A program made the translations under genes and the position numbers. Positions 1 through 7,758 of a DNA stretch of 12,354 nt are shown piece after piece. The stretch covers positions 1-12,354 of the forward strand of contig CAZGSV010000102.1 in assembly GCA_964528605.1 (NCBI GenBank), read 5' to 3'. Numbering within the stretch: the stretch's first letter is position 1; the number at the start of each line of letters is the position of its first letter. Source of the DNA: CAZGSV01 sp964528605 (lineage in GTDB: Bacteria > Armatimonadota > Zipacnadia > CAZGSV01). The notes beneath the pieces were generated by a model. The model was not told where the DNA came from and made no database searches. It saw only the letters and a program-made list of their open reading frames with translations.

Positions 1-465
1 GTTGACGAAGGGGAGGAAGTAGGCGCCACGGAGTTCGAGTTGCATGCACGCCTCTTCGACGGTCATGGGCTTGCGCGGGTAGGCCTTGTTCACGGTGATG
101 GGGGGCTCGAAGCGTTCCTGTAGTTCGGCCAAGGCGGTGCCGGAGAGGCGGGCGCTCTTAGCCTCGCTCTCCTGGCGGGGGTGGCTCTGCCAGCGGTCCT
201 TGAGTTTGACGACCTGGCGGCGCAGTTTGGCGAAGGCAGCGTCCAATGACTGGTACATGTCATTGGAGCGCGCTTCGGCGCGGAACGCAAAGGAGTCGAG
301 GTGGATCGAGATCTCAGCCACCTGCACTCCCTTCTGCACACCCGCCACTATCCGGACACTGGTGCCTTCGCGCAGCAGCCTAGCGAGGCGACTGGCCTTT
401 TTGGCGGCGTGCAAGCGGAGGCCCTCGGTGATGTCTATGTTCTTGCCGGTGATGCTCACTTCCAT
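1..465 (-). CDS. hpf: Ribosome hibernation promoting factor, long form (partial, 3' end outside window)
   Basis: The frame is open from the ATG at 463-465 to base 1, giving 155 residues with the C-terminus missing. Residues 1 to about 100 are the S30AE/RaiA fold (starting MEVSITGKNIDITEGLRLHA) that binds the 30S decoding region and blocks tRNA and mRNA sites. After a charged linker (about 100-125) comes the C-terminal dimerisation domain of long HPF, seen in KPMTVEEACMQLELRGAYF and its following FVN. In the family this domain joins two 70S ribosomes into a 100S dimer. A GGGAGG ribosome binding site lies at 477-482. The start lies inside the 3' end of ispF (10-base overlap), so the gene is the most distal operon member visible. 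Family assignment is secure. Only roughly the last 30 residues appear to be missing. Confidence 0.93.
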   Translation of the reverse strand, partial: MEVSITGKNIDITEGLRLHAAKKASRLARLLREGTSVRIVAGVQKGVQVAEISIHLDSFAFRAEARSNDMYQSLDAAFAKLRRQVVKLKDRWQSHPRQESEAKSARLSGTALAELQERFEPPITVNKAYPRKPMTVEEACMQLELRGAYFLPFVN

Positions 466-980
466 CGCTGCAGGCACCTCCCAGACGGTTCCTCTCGAGG
501 CGTGACCGCCTCGAGCAAGCACACGGCATAAGCGGCAATGGCCTCCTCCCGGCCTACGGGTCCCAGGCCTTCGTTGGTAGTAGCCTTAACGCTAACGGCG
601 CCCGGCTGGAGTTCCAGGACTCGGGCCAGATTCGCGCGCATTTCGGGGATATGGGGCTGAAGGCGGGGACGTTCTGCGACCAGGGTGGCGTCCACGTTGA
701 AGGGGCGAAGGCTGGCCTGGCGGCATTTCTCGACCACCTGCGCCAGCAAGGCCAGGCTGTCCGCATCTTGGTAGCGTGGGTCGGTGTCGGGGAAGTGGGC
801 GCCGATATCGCCCAATCCGGCGGCGCCCAGCAGCGCGTCCATCACGGCATGCGCCAACACGTCGGCGTCGGAGTGTCCTGCTAGGCCGTAGGAGTGCGGG
901 ATGACCACGCCGCCCAGCACGAGCCGACGGCCGGCCGCGAGCGGGTGGAGGTCATAGCCAATGCCGACGCGTCCGGTCAC
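456..980 (-). CDS. ispF: 2-C-methyl-D-erythritol 2,4-cyclodiphosphate synthase
   Basis: The 174-residue enzyme catalyses the fifth step of the non-mevalonate (MEP) isoprenoid pathway: cyclisation of CDP-methylerythritol 2-phosphate to MEcPP with release of CMP. The zinc ligands of the family are in place: Asp10 and His12 in GIGYDLHPL, and His44 in HSDADVLAHAVMDALLGAAG. Also present are GAHFPDTDP (61-68), the NVDATLVAERPRLQPHI segment and the C-terminal KATTNEGLGPVGR motif. Translation starts at GTG 978-980, 31 bases after ispD. No clear ribosome binding site is seen, which suggests reinitiation after ispD. The protein is about 15 residues longer than usual because a polar tail (TPREEPSGRCLQRWK) continues past the normal end. 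This tail overlaps the hpf start and carries its ribosome binding site. Confidence 0.96.
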   Translation of the reverse strand: MTGRVGIGYDLHPLAAGRRLVLGGVVIPHSYGLAGHSDADVLAHAVMDALLGAAGLGDIGAHFPDTDPRYQDADSLALLAQVVEKCRQASLRPFNVDATLVAERPRLQPHIPEMRANLARVLELQPGAVSVKATTNEGLGPVGREEAIAAYAVCLLEAVTPREEPSGRCLQRWK

Positions 981-1011
981 GGCGTGCGTCCGGCCGGAGG
1001 GCCCACGGCGC

Positions 1012-1719
1012 TCACCATCCCAGCGCCGCCGCCAAGCGGTCCTGGTCCTGAGCCACGAGCCGGGCCAGTTGCAGGTCCGCCGCCGTGGTCAACTTGAAGT
1101 TGATGGCGGAGGAGGGCACCAGGCGCACCGGATGGCCGAGCCTTTCGACCAGGCCGGCGTCGTCGGTGGCGGTGTCGTGGTCGCGGCGCGCCTGTTGATG
1201 GGCCCGCACGAGCAAGGCGCGGTCGAAGACCTGCGGCGTCTGCGCCAGCCAGACGGCCTCGCGGCTGAGCGTAAGGGTGATCGTGAGTTCCTCGCTAGCC
1301 TTGAGCGTGTCGCTGCACTGGACGGCGGCGATGGCAGCGCCCGAGCGGGCGGCTTCGCGCACGCAACGGCTCAGCAGCGGCAGCGGCAGAAAGGGCCTGG
1401 CGGCGTCATGCACGGCGACGAGCGTCACCTTGGGGTTGAGCGCCTGCAGGCCGATCCGCACCGAGTCTTGCCTGGTGCGGCCGCCGGGAGACACGACGGT
1501 GACCTTGGCGAAGGCCGCTTGCTTGCACAGGCGGGTGAGGGCGGAGCGCTCTTCTGCCCTCGCCACGACCACGACCTCGCTCACCAGACGGCAGCGCTCC
1601 ATGGCCTGCAAGGAGTACCAGAGGACGGGGTGAGGGCCGAGGCGGACGAACAGCTTGCTAGTCGCTGTCGCCGCCCGTCTGCTCTGACCGGCCGCCGGGA
1701 CTATAGCAGCGCAGACTAT
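1012..1719 (-). CDS. ispD: 2-C-methyl-D-erythritol 4-phosphate cytidylyltransferase, probable ATA start
   Basis: IspD transfers CMP from CTP to methylerythritol 4-phosphate (MEP pathway step 3). The first start codon of the usual kind is TTG at 1609-1611, but this would delete the nucleotide-binding N-terminus. Homology clearly continues upstream: VCAAIVPAAGQSRR (the CTP-binding PAAGxxxR loop), then TSKLFVRLG (the conserved Lys) and HPVLWYSLQAMER. The frame has no ATG, GTG or TTG between 1612 and about 2050. The only sensible initiation site is ATA 1717-1719, nine bases after AAGGAG (1729-1734), giving 235 residues, the normal family length. Later motifs are intact: VHDAARPF, AQTPQVF, TDDAGLVERLG and INFKLTTAADL with the second catalytic Lys. 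The start overlaps the PIN/TRAM stop as ATAG. A G-to-A sequence error in an original ATG is the main alternative. Family assignment is certain; the start codon is inferred. Confidence 0.88.
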   Translation of the reverse strand: MVCAAIVPAAGQSRRAATATSKLFVRLGPHPVLWYSLQAMERCRLVSEVVVVARAEERSALTRLCKQAAFAKVTVVSPGGRTRQDSVRIGLQALNPKVTLVAVHDAARPFLPLPLLSRCVREAARSGAAIAAVQCSDTLKASEELTITLTLSREAVWLAQTPQVFDRALLVRAHQQARRDHDTATDDAGLVERLGHPVRLVPSSAINFKLTTAADLQLARLVAQDQDRLAAALGW

Positions 1720-2840
1720 GCCCGCTCGCTCCTTGCAGCGGGAGGCGGCTGCTTGAGTTCGGCGAAGACCATTCTGCCGGCGCTGGTTTGGTAGATGGTG
1801 GTGACTGCCACGGTGACCGTCTGTCCGATGTGATCGGCGCCGTTGCTTACCACGACCATGGTGCCATCGTCGAGATAGCCGACGCCCTGGCCGGGCTCGG
1901 TTCCCTGGCGGAGCAGGCGCACCGTGATCTCCTCGCCCTGCACGTATTCGGGCCGCAGGGAGAGTGCCAACTGGTTGATGTTGAGCACGCGCACTCCCTG
2001 CACCTCGGCAGCGCGCGCCAGGTTGATGTCGTTGGTGAGCATCTCGGCGCCGAGGTTCTTGGCGATGGCGACGAGTTGGCGGTCTACGCCTTGGTCCTCG
2101 AAGCCGAGGCTGGGACCACCCTCGAGCAGGCTGACTAAATGGGGGAACTCGTCCATGAGTTTCTCCATGGTGCCCAGGCCGCGACGGCCGCGGGCCCTCT
2201 TCAGTTCGTCGCTGGAGTCCGCGAGCCGCTGGACTTCGGAGACTACCACGGAGGGAACGTAGAGGGGGCCCTCGAGGAAGCCGGTGGCGCAGATGTCGCG
2301 GATGCGGCCGTCAATGACCACGCTGGTGTCGAGCAGTTTGGGCTGGTGGTGCGGGCGGGTGTCGCCGCGCTGGTAGACCAGCTTGGCCATACCGGGGAAC
2401 TGCTGCACTAGTTCGGCGGCCAAGCGGCGCAGCCAGGTCACGCCTGCTATCACTGAGGCGATGGCGACCACGATGAAGATGGGAACCGCGAGGCCGGCCT
2501 CAAGTTTGCCGCCACCGAGCAGGGGGACGCAGATGAGGGAGGCCAATGCCAGGCCGATGATGGCGCCGATGACCCCCACCAGTTGATCGTAGAGGGAGAG
2601 GCGGCCGATCTGCGCTGCCAGGTCCAGCATCTTGCGGTAAGCGCCGCTGCCCAGCAGGAAACCGATGAGCACCCCTAGAAAGATGAAGCCCCACTTGATC
2701 AGCTGCACGGCGGTGGCGGAGTACGGCGGCGAAGTCACCTCCTCGTAGCGCAGGTAGAAATCGGAGAGCCCGCCAACGAGTATGCCCCCGAGTACTGCCC
2801 ATGCTCCGGTGAAGAGTGCCCATAAGATACGATAAACCAT
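1716..2840 (-). CDS. PIN/TRAM domain membrane protein, YacL-like
   Basis: The protein has 374 residues. The N-terminal third has four predicted membrane helices (about 5-27, 47-65, 86-108, 117-138). A cytoplasmic PIN nuclease-fold domain follows (about 166-290) with the usual acidic residues: Asp171 in LLDTSVVIDGRI, Glu202 in SEVQRLAD, Asp253 in VDRQLVAIA and Asp271 in TNDINLARAA. A TRAM-like beta-barrel (about 300-362) ends the protein. The architecture matches B. subtilis YacL, which occupies the same place in the clpC-radA-(disA)-yacL-ispD order. The family's cellular role is unsettled; an RNase or RNA-binding function is inferred from the domains. I chose ATG 2838-2840 because AGGAGG (2847-2852) lies six bases upstream; the adjacent TTG 2841-2843 would be too close. 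The ATG overlaps the radA stop as TGATG, indicating coupling. Confidence 0.93.
   Translation of the reverse strand: MVYRILWALFTGAWAVLGGILVGGLSDFYLRYEEVTSPPYSATAVQLIKWGFIFLGVLIGFLLGSGAYRKMLDLAAQIGRLSLYDQLVGVIGAIIGLALASLICVPLLGGGKLEAGLAVPIFIVVAIASVIAGVTWLRRLAAELVQQFPGMAKLVYQRGDTRPHHQPKLLDTSVVIDGRIRDICATGFLEGPLYVPSVVVSEVQRLADSSDELKRARGRRGLGTMEKLMDEFPHLVSLLEGGPSLGFEDQGVDRQLVAIAKNLGAEMLTNDINLARAAEVQGVRVLNINQLALSLRPEYVQGEEITVRLLRQGTEPGQGVGYLDDGTMVVVSNGADHIGQTVTVAVTTIYQTSAGRMVFAELKQPPPAARSERA
1717..1734 (-). promoter_or_regulatory. Ribosome binding site and ATA initiation codon of ispD
   Basis: Reading the minus strand, AAGGAG (1734-1729) is followed by nine bases and then ATA (1719-1717), the first codon that restores the complete IspD N-terminus. 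The next base completes TAG, the stop of the upstream gene, so the two genes overlap as ATAG. This is the geometry of the common ATGA coupling signal with a third-position change. The placement of the site supports initiation here, although ATA starts are rare. Confidence 0.65.
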
Positions 2841-4198
2841 CAAGTGCCTCCTGGCTGACGTCTCGCTGTGTCCAAGGACAACTTCAGCGCTTCCGGCAAA
2901 GTCACGGGCGCCAGCAGCGTGCCCTCCTCGGCGCTACGAGCCCCGGGCACCACGAAACGCTCAAAGCCGACTCGCCGCGCCTCACTGAGGCGCCGTTGAG
3001 CCTGGCGCACGGGCCGCAGCTGCCCGCTCAGGGAGATCTCCCCACACACTATGGTGCTCGGCACGACTGCTACCCCACTGGCGCTTGAGGCTACTGCCAC
3101 CGCGACCGCCAGATCGAGCGCGCTCTCCTGGCATCTTATGCCACCAGCTAGATTAAGGTATACGTCGGCCTGTGCCAAGTCCACGCCTCCGCATTTCTCC
3201 AGCACGGCAAGCACGATGGTCGCGCGACGGGGGTCCAGCCCGCTGGTCAGGCGCCGTGGGGTGCCGAAACGGGCCGGCGCCACCAGCGCCTGCACCTCCA
3301 CCAGCAACGGGCGCGAACCCTCCATGACGCAGGTGATGCAGGCGCCTGGGGGCAAGGCCTCCTCCGGGCCATGGGCAAAGGCCACCGGGGTGGTGACTTC
3401 GCGCAGGCCCGTCTCGGCCATCTCAAACAGGCCGATCTCCTCGGCGGAGCCGAAGCGATTCTTGAGCGTGCGCAGGACGCGGTAGGCGAAGGTGCGTTCC
3501 CCTTCGAATTGGAGCACGGTGTCCACGAGATGCTCCAGCGCCTTGGGGCCGGCCACGAGCCCCTCCTTGGTGATGTGACCCACGATCACCATGGGGAGGC
3601 CGCGTTCTTTGGCTTCGCGCGTGAGTCGCACGGAACACTGCCGCACCTGAGCGAAAGTGCCCGGGACGCTGAGCACGCTCTGATCCTGCACCGCCTGGAT
3701 GGAGTCCACGACGGCCAGGCAGGGGTCGAGGCGATCAATCTGCTCACAGATGGCGTCGAGGTCAGCCTCTGCGAGGGCCACAACCTGCGGGCTGGTGAGC
3801 CCCAGGCGGCGGAAGCGGCTGTACAACTGGGGTGGAGATTCTTCGCCGCTGACGTAGAGGACGAGCCCGTCGGCGGCCACCTTGTCCGCTACCTGCAGCA
3901 GGAGCGTGGACTTGCCGACGCCGGGCTCGCCGGCGAGGAGCACCACCGAGCCTGGAACCAGTCCACCGCCCAGGGTGCGGTCCACCTCGGCGTAGCCGGT
4001 GGAGATGCGCTTCTCGGGAAGGTGGGCCAGTTCGGTGAGAGGAGTAGGCTGGGCCGGTTGCCTGCGCGGCGGGCCGGCCTGGGGCACCGCCATTTCCGCG
4101 GCGGTATTCCACTGCCGGCAAGCGGGGCACTGCCCGAACCACTTGCTGCTTTCGTGCCCGCAGTCCCCGCAGACGAAGACCGCGGCACGCCGCGTCAT
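2840..4198 (-). CDS. radA: DNA repair protein RadA
   Basis: RadA is a RecA-like ATPase and hexameric DNA motor that processes recombination intermediates and promotes branch migration. All family parts are visible in the 452 residues. There is an N-terminal zinc finger with Cys10, Cys13, Cys24 and Cys27. The Walker A motif GEPGVGKST is at 90-98 (Lys96) and Walker B is LAVVDS around Asp155. The GHITKEG segment (197-203) and the RadA-specific KNRFG motif (246-250) follow. The last part is the Lon-protease-like C-terminal domain (GGIRCQESALDLAVAVAVAS), which in RadA is structural and has no known protease activity. The start is ATG 4196-4198, nine bases after the clpC stop with no clear ribosome binding site, so it probably depends on ribosomes finishing clpC. 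In Bacillus disA follows radA; here the PIN/TRAM gene follows directly. Confidence 0.97.
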   Translation of the reverse strand: MTRRAAVFVCGDCGHESSKWFGQCPACRQWNTAAEMAVPQAGPPRRQPAQPTPLTELAHLPEKRISTGYAEVDRTLGGGLVPGSVVLLAGEPGVGKSTLLLQVADKVAADGLVLYVSGEESPPQLYSRFRRLGLTSPQVVALAEADLDAICEQIDRLDPCLAVVDSIQAVQDQSVLSVPGTFAQVRQCSVRLTREAKERGLPMVIVGHITKEGLVAGPKALEHLVDTVLQFEGERTFAYRVLRTLKNRFGSAEEIGLFEMAETGLREVTTPVAFAHGPEEALPPGACITCVMEGSRPLLVEVQALVAPARFGTPRRLTSGLDPRRATIVLAVLEKCGGVDLAQADVYLNLAGGIRCQESALDLAVAVAVASSASGVAVVPSTIVCGEISLSGQLRPVRQAQRRLSEARRVGFERFVVPGARSAEEGTLLAPVTLPEALKLSLDTARRQPGGT

Positions 4199-4207
4199 CG
4201 GGGGGGC

Positions 4208-6679
4208 CTAGGGAGCCACCGGCTCCCGCGAGGAGGTCTCGAAGACAAGCTTCTTGCCCTTTAGTTTGACAGTGATGCGGTCGCCCGGGTGCACGCCTCC
4301 GCCGAGCAGTTCCTCGGAAAGCGGGTCCTCGATCAGACGTTGGATGGCGCGGCGCAGTGGGCGGGCGCCGAACTTAGGGTCGTAGCCCTCGCGCGCCAGC
4401 AGTTCCTTGACGCCCTGGGTGAACTCAAGTTCGTGCCCCTGAGCGTTCACCTGTTCGGCCACTTTGCTCAGTTCCAGGTCCACGATGGCGCGCAGGTCGT
4501 CCGGGGTGAGCGGGCGAAAGACGATGACGTCGTCCACGCGGTTGAGGAACTCGGGCCGGAAGGTACGGCGCAGTTCGTCCATCAGGCGCGACTTGATGCG
4601 CTGGTAGGAGACAGTCTGGCTGGGCTCTTCTTCGCCGCCCGCGGCAAAGCCGACGCTACGTCCTTCGTCAATGGCGCGCGCGCCCGCATTGGAGGTCATG
4701 ATGAGCACGGCCTCGCGGAAACTGACGGTGCGGCCGATGGAGTCGGTAAGGCGCCCGTCCTCCATCACTTGGAGCAAGATGTTGAAAACCTCCGGGTGCG
4801 CCTTCTCGACTTCGTCAAGGAGCACCACGCTGTAGGGCCGGCGGCGCACCTGCTCGGTCAGTTGGCCGCCCTCCTCGTAGCCCACGTAGCCTGGGGGCGC
4901 GCCGATGAGGCGGGAGACGCTGAAGCGCTCCATGTATTCGGACATATCCACGCGAATGAGAGCGTCCTCGTCGTCGAAGAGGAAGCGCGCCAGGGCGCGC
5001 GCCAGCAATGTCTTACCCACGCCGGTCGGGCCCAGGAAGACGAAGCAGCCTTGCGGGCGCCGCGGGTCCTTGAGGCCGGCTCGGGCGCGGCGGACGGCGC
5101 GCGCCACTGCCCGCACCGCTTCCTCCTGACCGACGATGGTTTGGTGCAGGGCCTCTTCCATACGCAGCAACTTGCTGCTCTGCTCTTCGGTGAGCGAGGT
5201 GATGGGGACGCCCGTCCAGCGCGAGACGACGTAGGCGATGTCCTCGACATCAACAACGGCGGTGGCTTTGTCCGCGCGCGCGGACCATGCGCGCCGCGCC
5301 TGCTCGATCCGCTGTCGCAGGTGCTGCTGCCGATCGCGCAGCGCCGCCGCGCGCTCGTATTGGAGAGCCTGCACGGCCTCTTCCTTCTCCTGCTCGATGG
5401 CCGCCATGCTCTGCTCGAGCGCCTTAAGTTCGGGCGGGCTGGCGAGCACACGCAGGTGGACCCGGGCCGCCGCCTCGTCAATCACGTCAATCGCCTTGTC
5501 GGGCAGATGGCGATCCACGATGTAGCGGTGGGCCAAACCCACCGCCATCTCGAGCGCCCGCTCGGTAAACTCCACGTGGTGGTGCTCCTCGTACTTGCGG
5601 CGGATGCCGCGCAGAATCCCCATGGTCTCCTCGACCGTGGGTTCGTCCACGAGCACCGCCTGGAAGCGACGCTCGAGCGAGGGGTTCTTCTCCACGTACT
5701 TACGGAAGTCGTCGAGGGTGCTGGTGCCGACGCAGCGCAACTCGCCGCGGGCGAGGGCGGGCTTGAGGATGTTGGAGGCGTCCAGTGCGCCCTCCGCGGC
5801 GCCGGCGCCGACCAGGGTGTGAAGTTCATCAACGAATACGATAACCTGACCGCCGGACTCTCGGAGTTCCTCGAGGACCTTCTTCATGCGGTCTTCGAAC
5901 TCGCCGCGGTACTTGGTGCCCGCGACCAAACCCGCCATGTCCAGGCCGATGACGCGCTTCCCCTGGAGCAACTCGGGCACGTCGCCGCCGGCTATCTTCT
6001 GCGCCAGACCCTCGACAATGGCCGTCTTGCCCACGCCGGCTTCGCCGATCAGGCACACGTTGTTCTTAGTGCGCCGGCTGAGGCACTGCACGACGCGCTC
6101 GATGATGTCCTCGCGCCCGACCACCGGGTCGAGTTTGCCCTCCTGGGCCTCGCGCGTCAGGTCTCTCCCGTAATGGTCGAGGGCGCCGGTCTTGGCGCGT
6201 TCCCGATGGGAGCCGCGCCGTGGCGCGGGCTGTCCTTCGCGCGCCTCCAGGACGGCGGCGCGCAACTCGGCCAATGATATGCCGTTGCGATGGAGTATCT
6301 GGGCGGCGATGCCTCGCCGCTCCGCCAGCAGGCCCAGGAGCAGGTGTTCCGTGCCGGCCTGCTCGTGACTCATGTTGGCCGCTTCGGCGAGGGCTAGTTT
6401 TAGGGCCTCACGGGCCTCTTCCGCGAGTTCAGGCTGCTCGCTGCCGCGTCCGCGGGAGGAGGGGCGGGGAGCAAAGTAGCGGCTGGCCTCGTCCATCAAC
6501 TGGTGCGGCTCGTGTCCCAGTAGGATGAGCGCCTTGCAGGCGTAGCAGTCTTCTTCCGTCATCAGAGTGTAGAGCAAGTGCTCCGTCTCGATGCTGTCGT
6601 TGCCTTCGCGGCGCGCGTACTCGGCCGCCCGCAGCACTACCTGCTTCGCCCTTGAGGTGAACCTCTCCTCCGCCTCCAC
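4208..6679 (-). CDS. clpC: ATP-dependent Clp protease ATPase subunit ClpC
   Basis: This AAA+ unfoldase of 823 residues feeds substrates into ClpP. The N-domain consists of two Clp-N repeats with TEH motifs at about 32-34 and 109-111. In B. subtilis ClpC the glutamates of these repeats bind phospho-arginine. AAA-1 has Walker A GEAGVGKTA (about 211-219) and Walker B VFVDELH (about 280-286). A UVR/middle-domain segment lies at about 415-460 (EKEEAVQALQYERAAALRDRQ); this region binds McsB/MecA-type adaptors in the family. AAA-2 has Walker A GPTGVGKT (about 549-556) and Walker B VVLLDEVEKA. The VGF tripeptide at about 675-677 (GRSVGFAAG) is the ClpP-docking loop. No clpP is present in the window. 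The start is GTG 6677-6679, seven bases after AAAGGAG, the clearest ribosome binding site in the stress part of the operon. That suggests ClpC is translated independently and at a high level. Confidence 0.97.
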   Translation of the reverse strand: MEAEERFTSRAKQVVLRAAEYARREGNDSIETEHLLYTLMTEEDCYACKALILLGHEPHQLMDEASRYFAPRPSSRGRGSEQPELAEEAREALKLALAEAANMSHEQAGTEHLLLGLLAERRGIAAQILHRNGISLAELRAAVLEAREGQPAPRRGSHRERAKTGALDHYGRDLTREAQEGKLDPVVGREDIIERVVQCLSRRTKNNVCLIGEAGVGKTAIVEGLAQKIAGGDVPELLQGKRVIGLDMAGLVAGTKYRGEFEDRMKKVLEELRESGGQVIVFVDELHTLVGAGAAEGALDASNILKPALARGELRCVGTSTLDDFRKYVEKNPSLERRFQAVLVDEPTVEETMGILRGIRRKYEEHHHVEFTERALEMAVGLAHRYIVDRHLPDKAIDVIDEAAARVHLRVLASPPELKALEQSMAAIEQEKEEAVQALQYERAAALRDRQQHLRQRIEQARRAWSARADKATAVVDVEDIAYVVSRWTGVPITSLTEEQSSKLLRMEEALHQTIVGQEEAVRAVARAVRRARAGLKDPRRPQGCFVFLGPTGVGKTLLARALARFLFDDEDALIRVDMSEYMERFSVSRLIGAPPGYVGYEEGGQLTEQVRRRPYSVVLLDEVEKAHPEVFNILLQVMEDGRLTDSIGRTVSFREAVLIMTSNAGARAIDEGRSVGFAAGGEEEPSQTVSYQRIKSRLMDELRRTFRPEFLNRVDDVIVFRPLTPDDLRAIVDLELSKVAEQVNAQGHELEFTQGVKELLAREGYDPKFGARPLRRAIQRLIEDPLSEELLGGGVHPGDRITVKLKGKKLVFETSSREPVAP

Positions 6680-6686
6680 ACTGGGT

Positions 6687-6693
6687 CTCCTTT
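6687..6693 (-). promoter_or_regulatory. Ribosome binding site of clpC
   Basis: AAAGGAG on the minus strand, seven bases before the GTG start. It fixes that start and contrasts with mcsB, mcsA and radA, which have no recognisable site of their own. The 34-base gap around it (6680-6713) shows no terminator or promoter that I can support. Confidence 0.75.
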
Positions 6694-6713
6694 CACACTT
6701 CCGAACAACGGGC

Positions 6714-7754
6714 CTAGTTTAGCATACCCCGGATAACATTGGCGCGTTCAATCGCGCGTTGCTCTTCGTCCATCTCGCGCCCCAGGTGCACCTGCAGCAC
6801 GCCGGGCCTCGCGAGCACCGCAGCCCGGGCTGCCACCGCCCGCAGTTCGGGCGCCAGCAGGCCCAGTTGCGCGCCCAGACGGACGCGCGCCAGCATGGTC
6901 GCCGCCTCCGAGGAACTCAGCAACTCGGCGTGCGTCAGTACGCCCAGTGCCCGGCCCACCCAATCCTTCAGGTCGGTGGCGCGATCGGTCTGCAGCGCCT
7001 CCCGCGCGTTGTGCTCCGAGCGCTCGCACAGCGTCATGGCTTGCCCCAGCCCGGCGGAGAGCGCGGCCTCGTCGAGGCCGGCAGAGGCGGCCACGGTGAC
7101 CTGAAAGACGTCGCCGATGACTTGGCACCATTCGCCTTGGCTGCCTCTAATGGCAAGGCCTCGTCGCCGCAGGCGCTGCAGCAGTGAGTCCTGGTGGCCC
7201 AGCAGCCGCAGCCCCGGCAGCGTGACCAGGACGGAGCCGCTCAGCCCAAAACCCGACTTGAGCGGCGAGGCGGTGAGGCAGCCAAACTTGTCGCGGCGCG
7301 CGAACAAGAGCCAGCGGCTGAACTCGTGCTCTGCTTGCCGAACGCGGGCCCAGGCCAGGGACAGTTGCTTGCCGGGCAGCACGCTGCATATGCGCAGGTG
7401 GTCTTCTTCGTTGACCAACACGCTCCAGCGCGGCGCGTTGAGCAGCAGTGCGCTTCCTTCCGGCTCCGAACTTTGGGCCAACTCGCTGCTGAGCAGGTTG
7501 CATTCCCACAGCGCCTGCCGCTCCACGGAGGTGAGGCCCTCGAGCGGGAAGGCCTCGGCCCGCGCGCCTTCGAGGCGCTGCGCGGCACGGGTGACCAGGG
7601 TGCGCACTTCCTGCCGCTGCTCCCTACTGGCGCGCTGGGGGAACGGGTACCCGCTCAGGTTGCGCGCCAAGCGGGCGCGCACGCTCAACACGATGTCGCC
7701 CGGTTCTTCGCGCCGCACGCAGCGCTCGATGAGGTCGCCCACGCTAGTGACCAT
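6714..7754 (-). CDS. mcsB: McsB-like protein-arginine kinase with degenerate active site
   Basis: The 346-residue protein is a member of the phosphagen kinase family at the McsB position of the clpC operon. McsB normally phosphorylates arginines and so marks proteins for ClpCP. Retained features are SVRARLARN (24-32, two nucleotide-binding arginines), VNEEDHLRIC (114-123, catalytic-base region), Arg203 in IRGSQGE, and the C-terminal VRLGAQLGLL and ARPGVLQ segments. The catalytic loop is altered: the canonical TSCPTNVGTGLR reads TASPLKSGFGLS (161-172). The catalytic Cys is therefore Ser163 and the loop Arg is Ser172. The QISNQ segment reads QVTVA, and the Asp of the C-terminal phospho-arginine pocket (canonical RDIRRA) appears as Ala in RAIERA. 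The start is ATG 7752-7754, four bases after mcsA, without a ribosome binding site. The protein could be a weak kinase, one of altered specificity, or a pseudokinase adaptor for ClpC. Family membership is firm; activity is doubtful. Confidence 0.9.
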   Translation of the reverse strand: MVTSVGDLIERCVRREEPGDIVLSVRARLARNLSGYPFPQRASREQRQEVRTLVTRAAQRLEGARAEAFPLEGLTSVERQALWECNLLSSELAQSSEPEGSALLLNAPRWSVLVNEEDHLRICSVLPGKQLSLAWARVRQAEHEFSRWLLFARRDKFGCLTASPLKSGFGLSGSVLVTLPGLRLLGHQDSLLQRLRRRGLAIRGSQGEWCQVIGDVFQVTVAASAGLDEAALSAGLGQAMTLCERSEHNAREALQTDRATDLKDWVGRALGVLTHAELLSSSEAATMLARVRLGAQLGLLAPELRAVAARAAVLARPGVLQVHLGREMDEEQRAIERANVIRGMLN

Positions 7755-7758
7755 GGCG

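Noticed and set aside
1012..1611. ispD beginning at the TTG at 1609-1611
   Set aside because: This start would remove the CTP-binding loop and conserved Lys, which are clearly encoded upstream in the same frame. There is no suitable ribosome binding site before it.
961..1794. Plus-strand open frame of 277 codons opposite ispD
   Set aside because: It shadows ispD and the end of the PIN/TRAM gene. The composition is biased and no motif is visible.
3371..4264. Plus-strand open frame of about 297 codons opposite radA
   Set aside because: It is antisense to a complete RadA with all motifs intact, and no family features are seen.
4289..6277. Long plus-strand open frame of about 660 codons opposite clpC
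   Set aside because: It is antisense to a complete, highly conserved clpC. GC-rich codon bias creates such mirror frames, and the translation has no recognisable domain.
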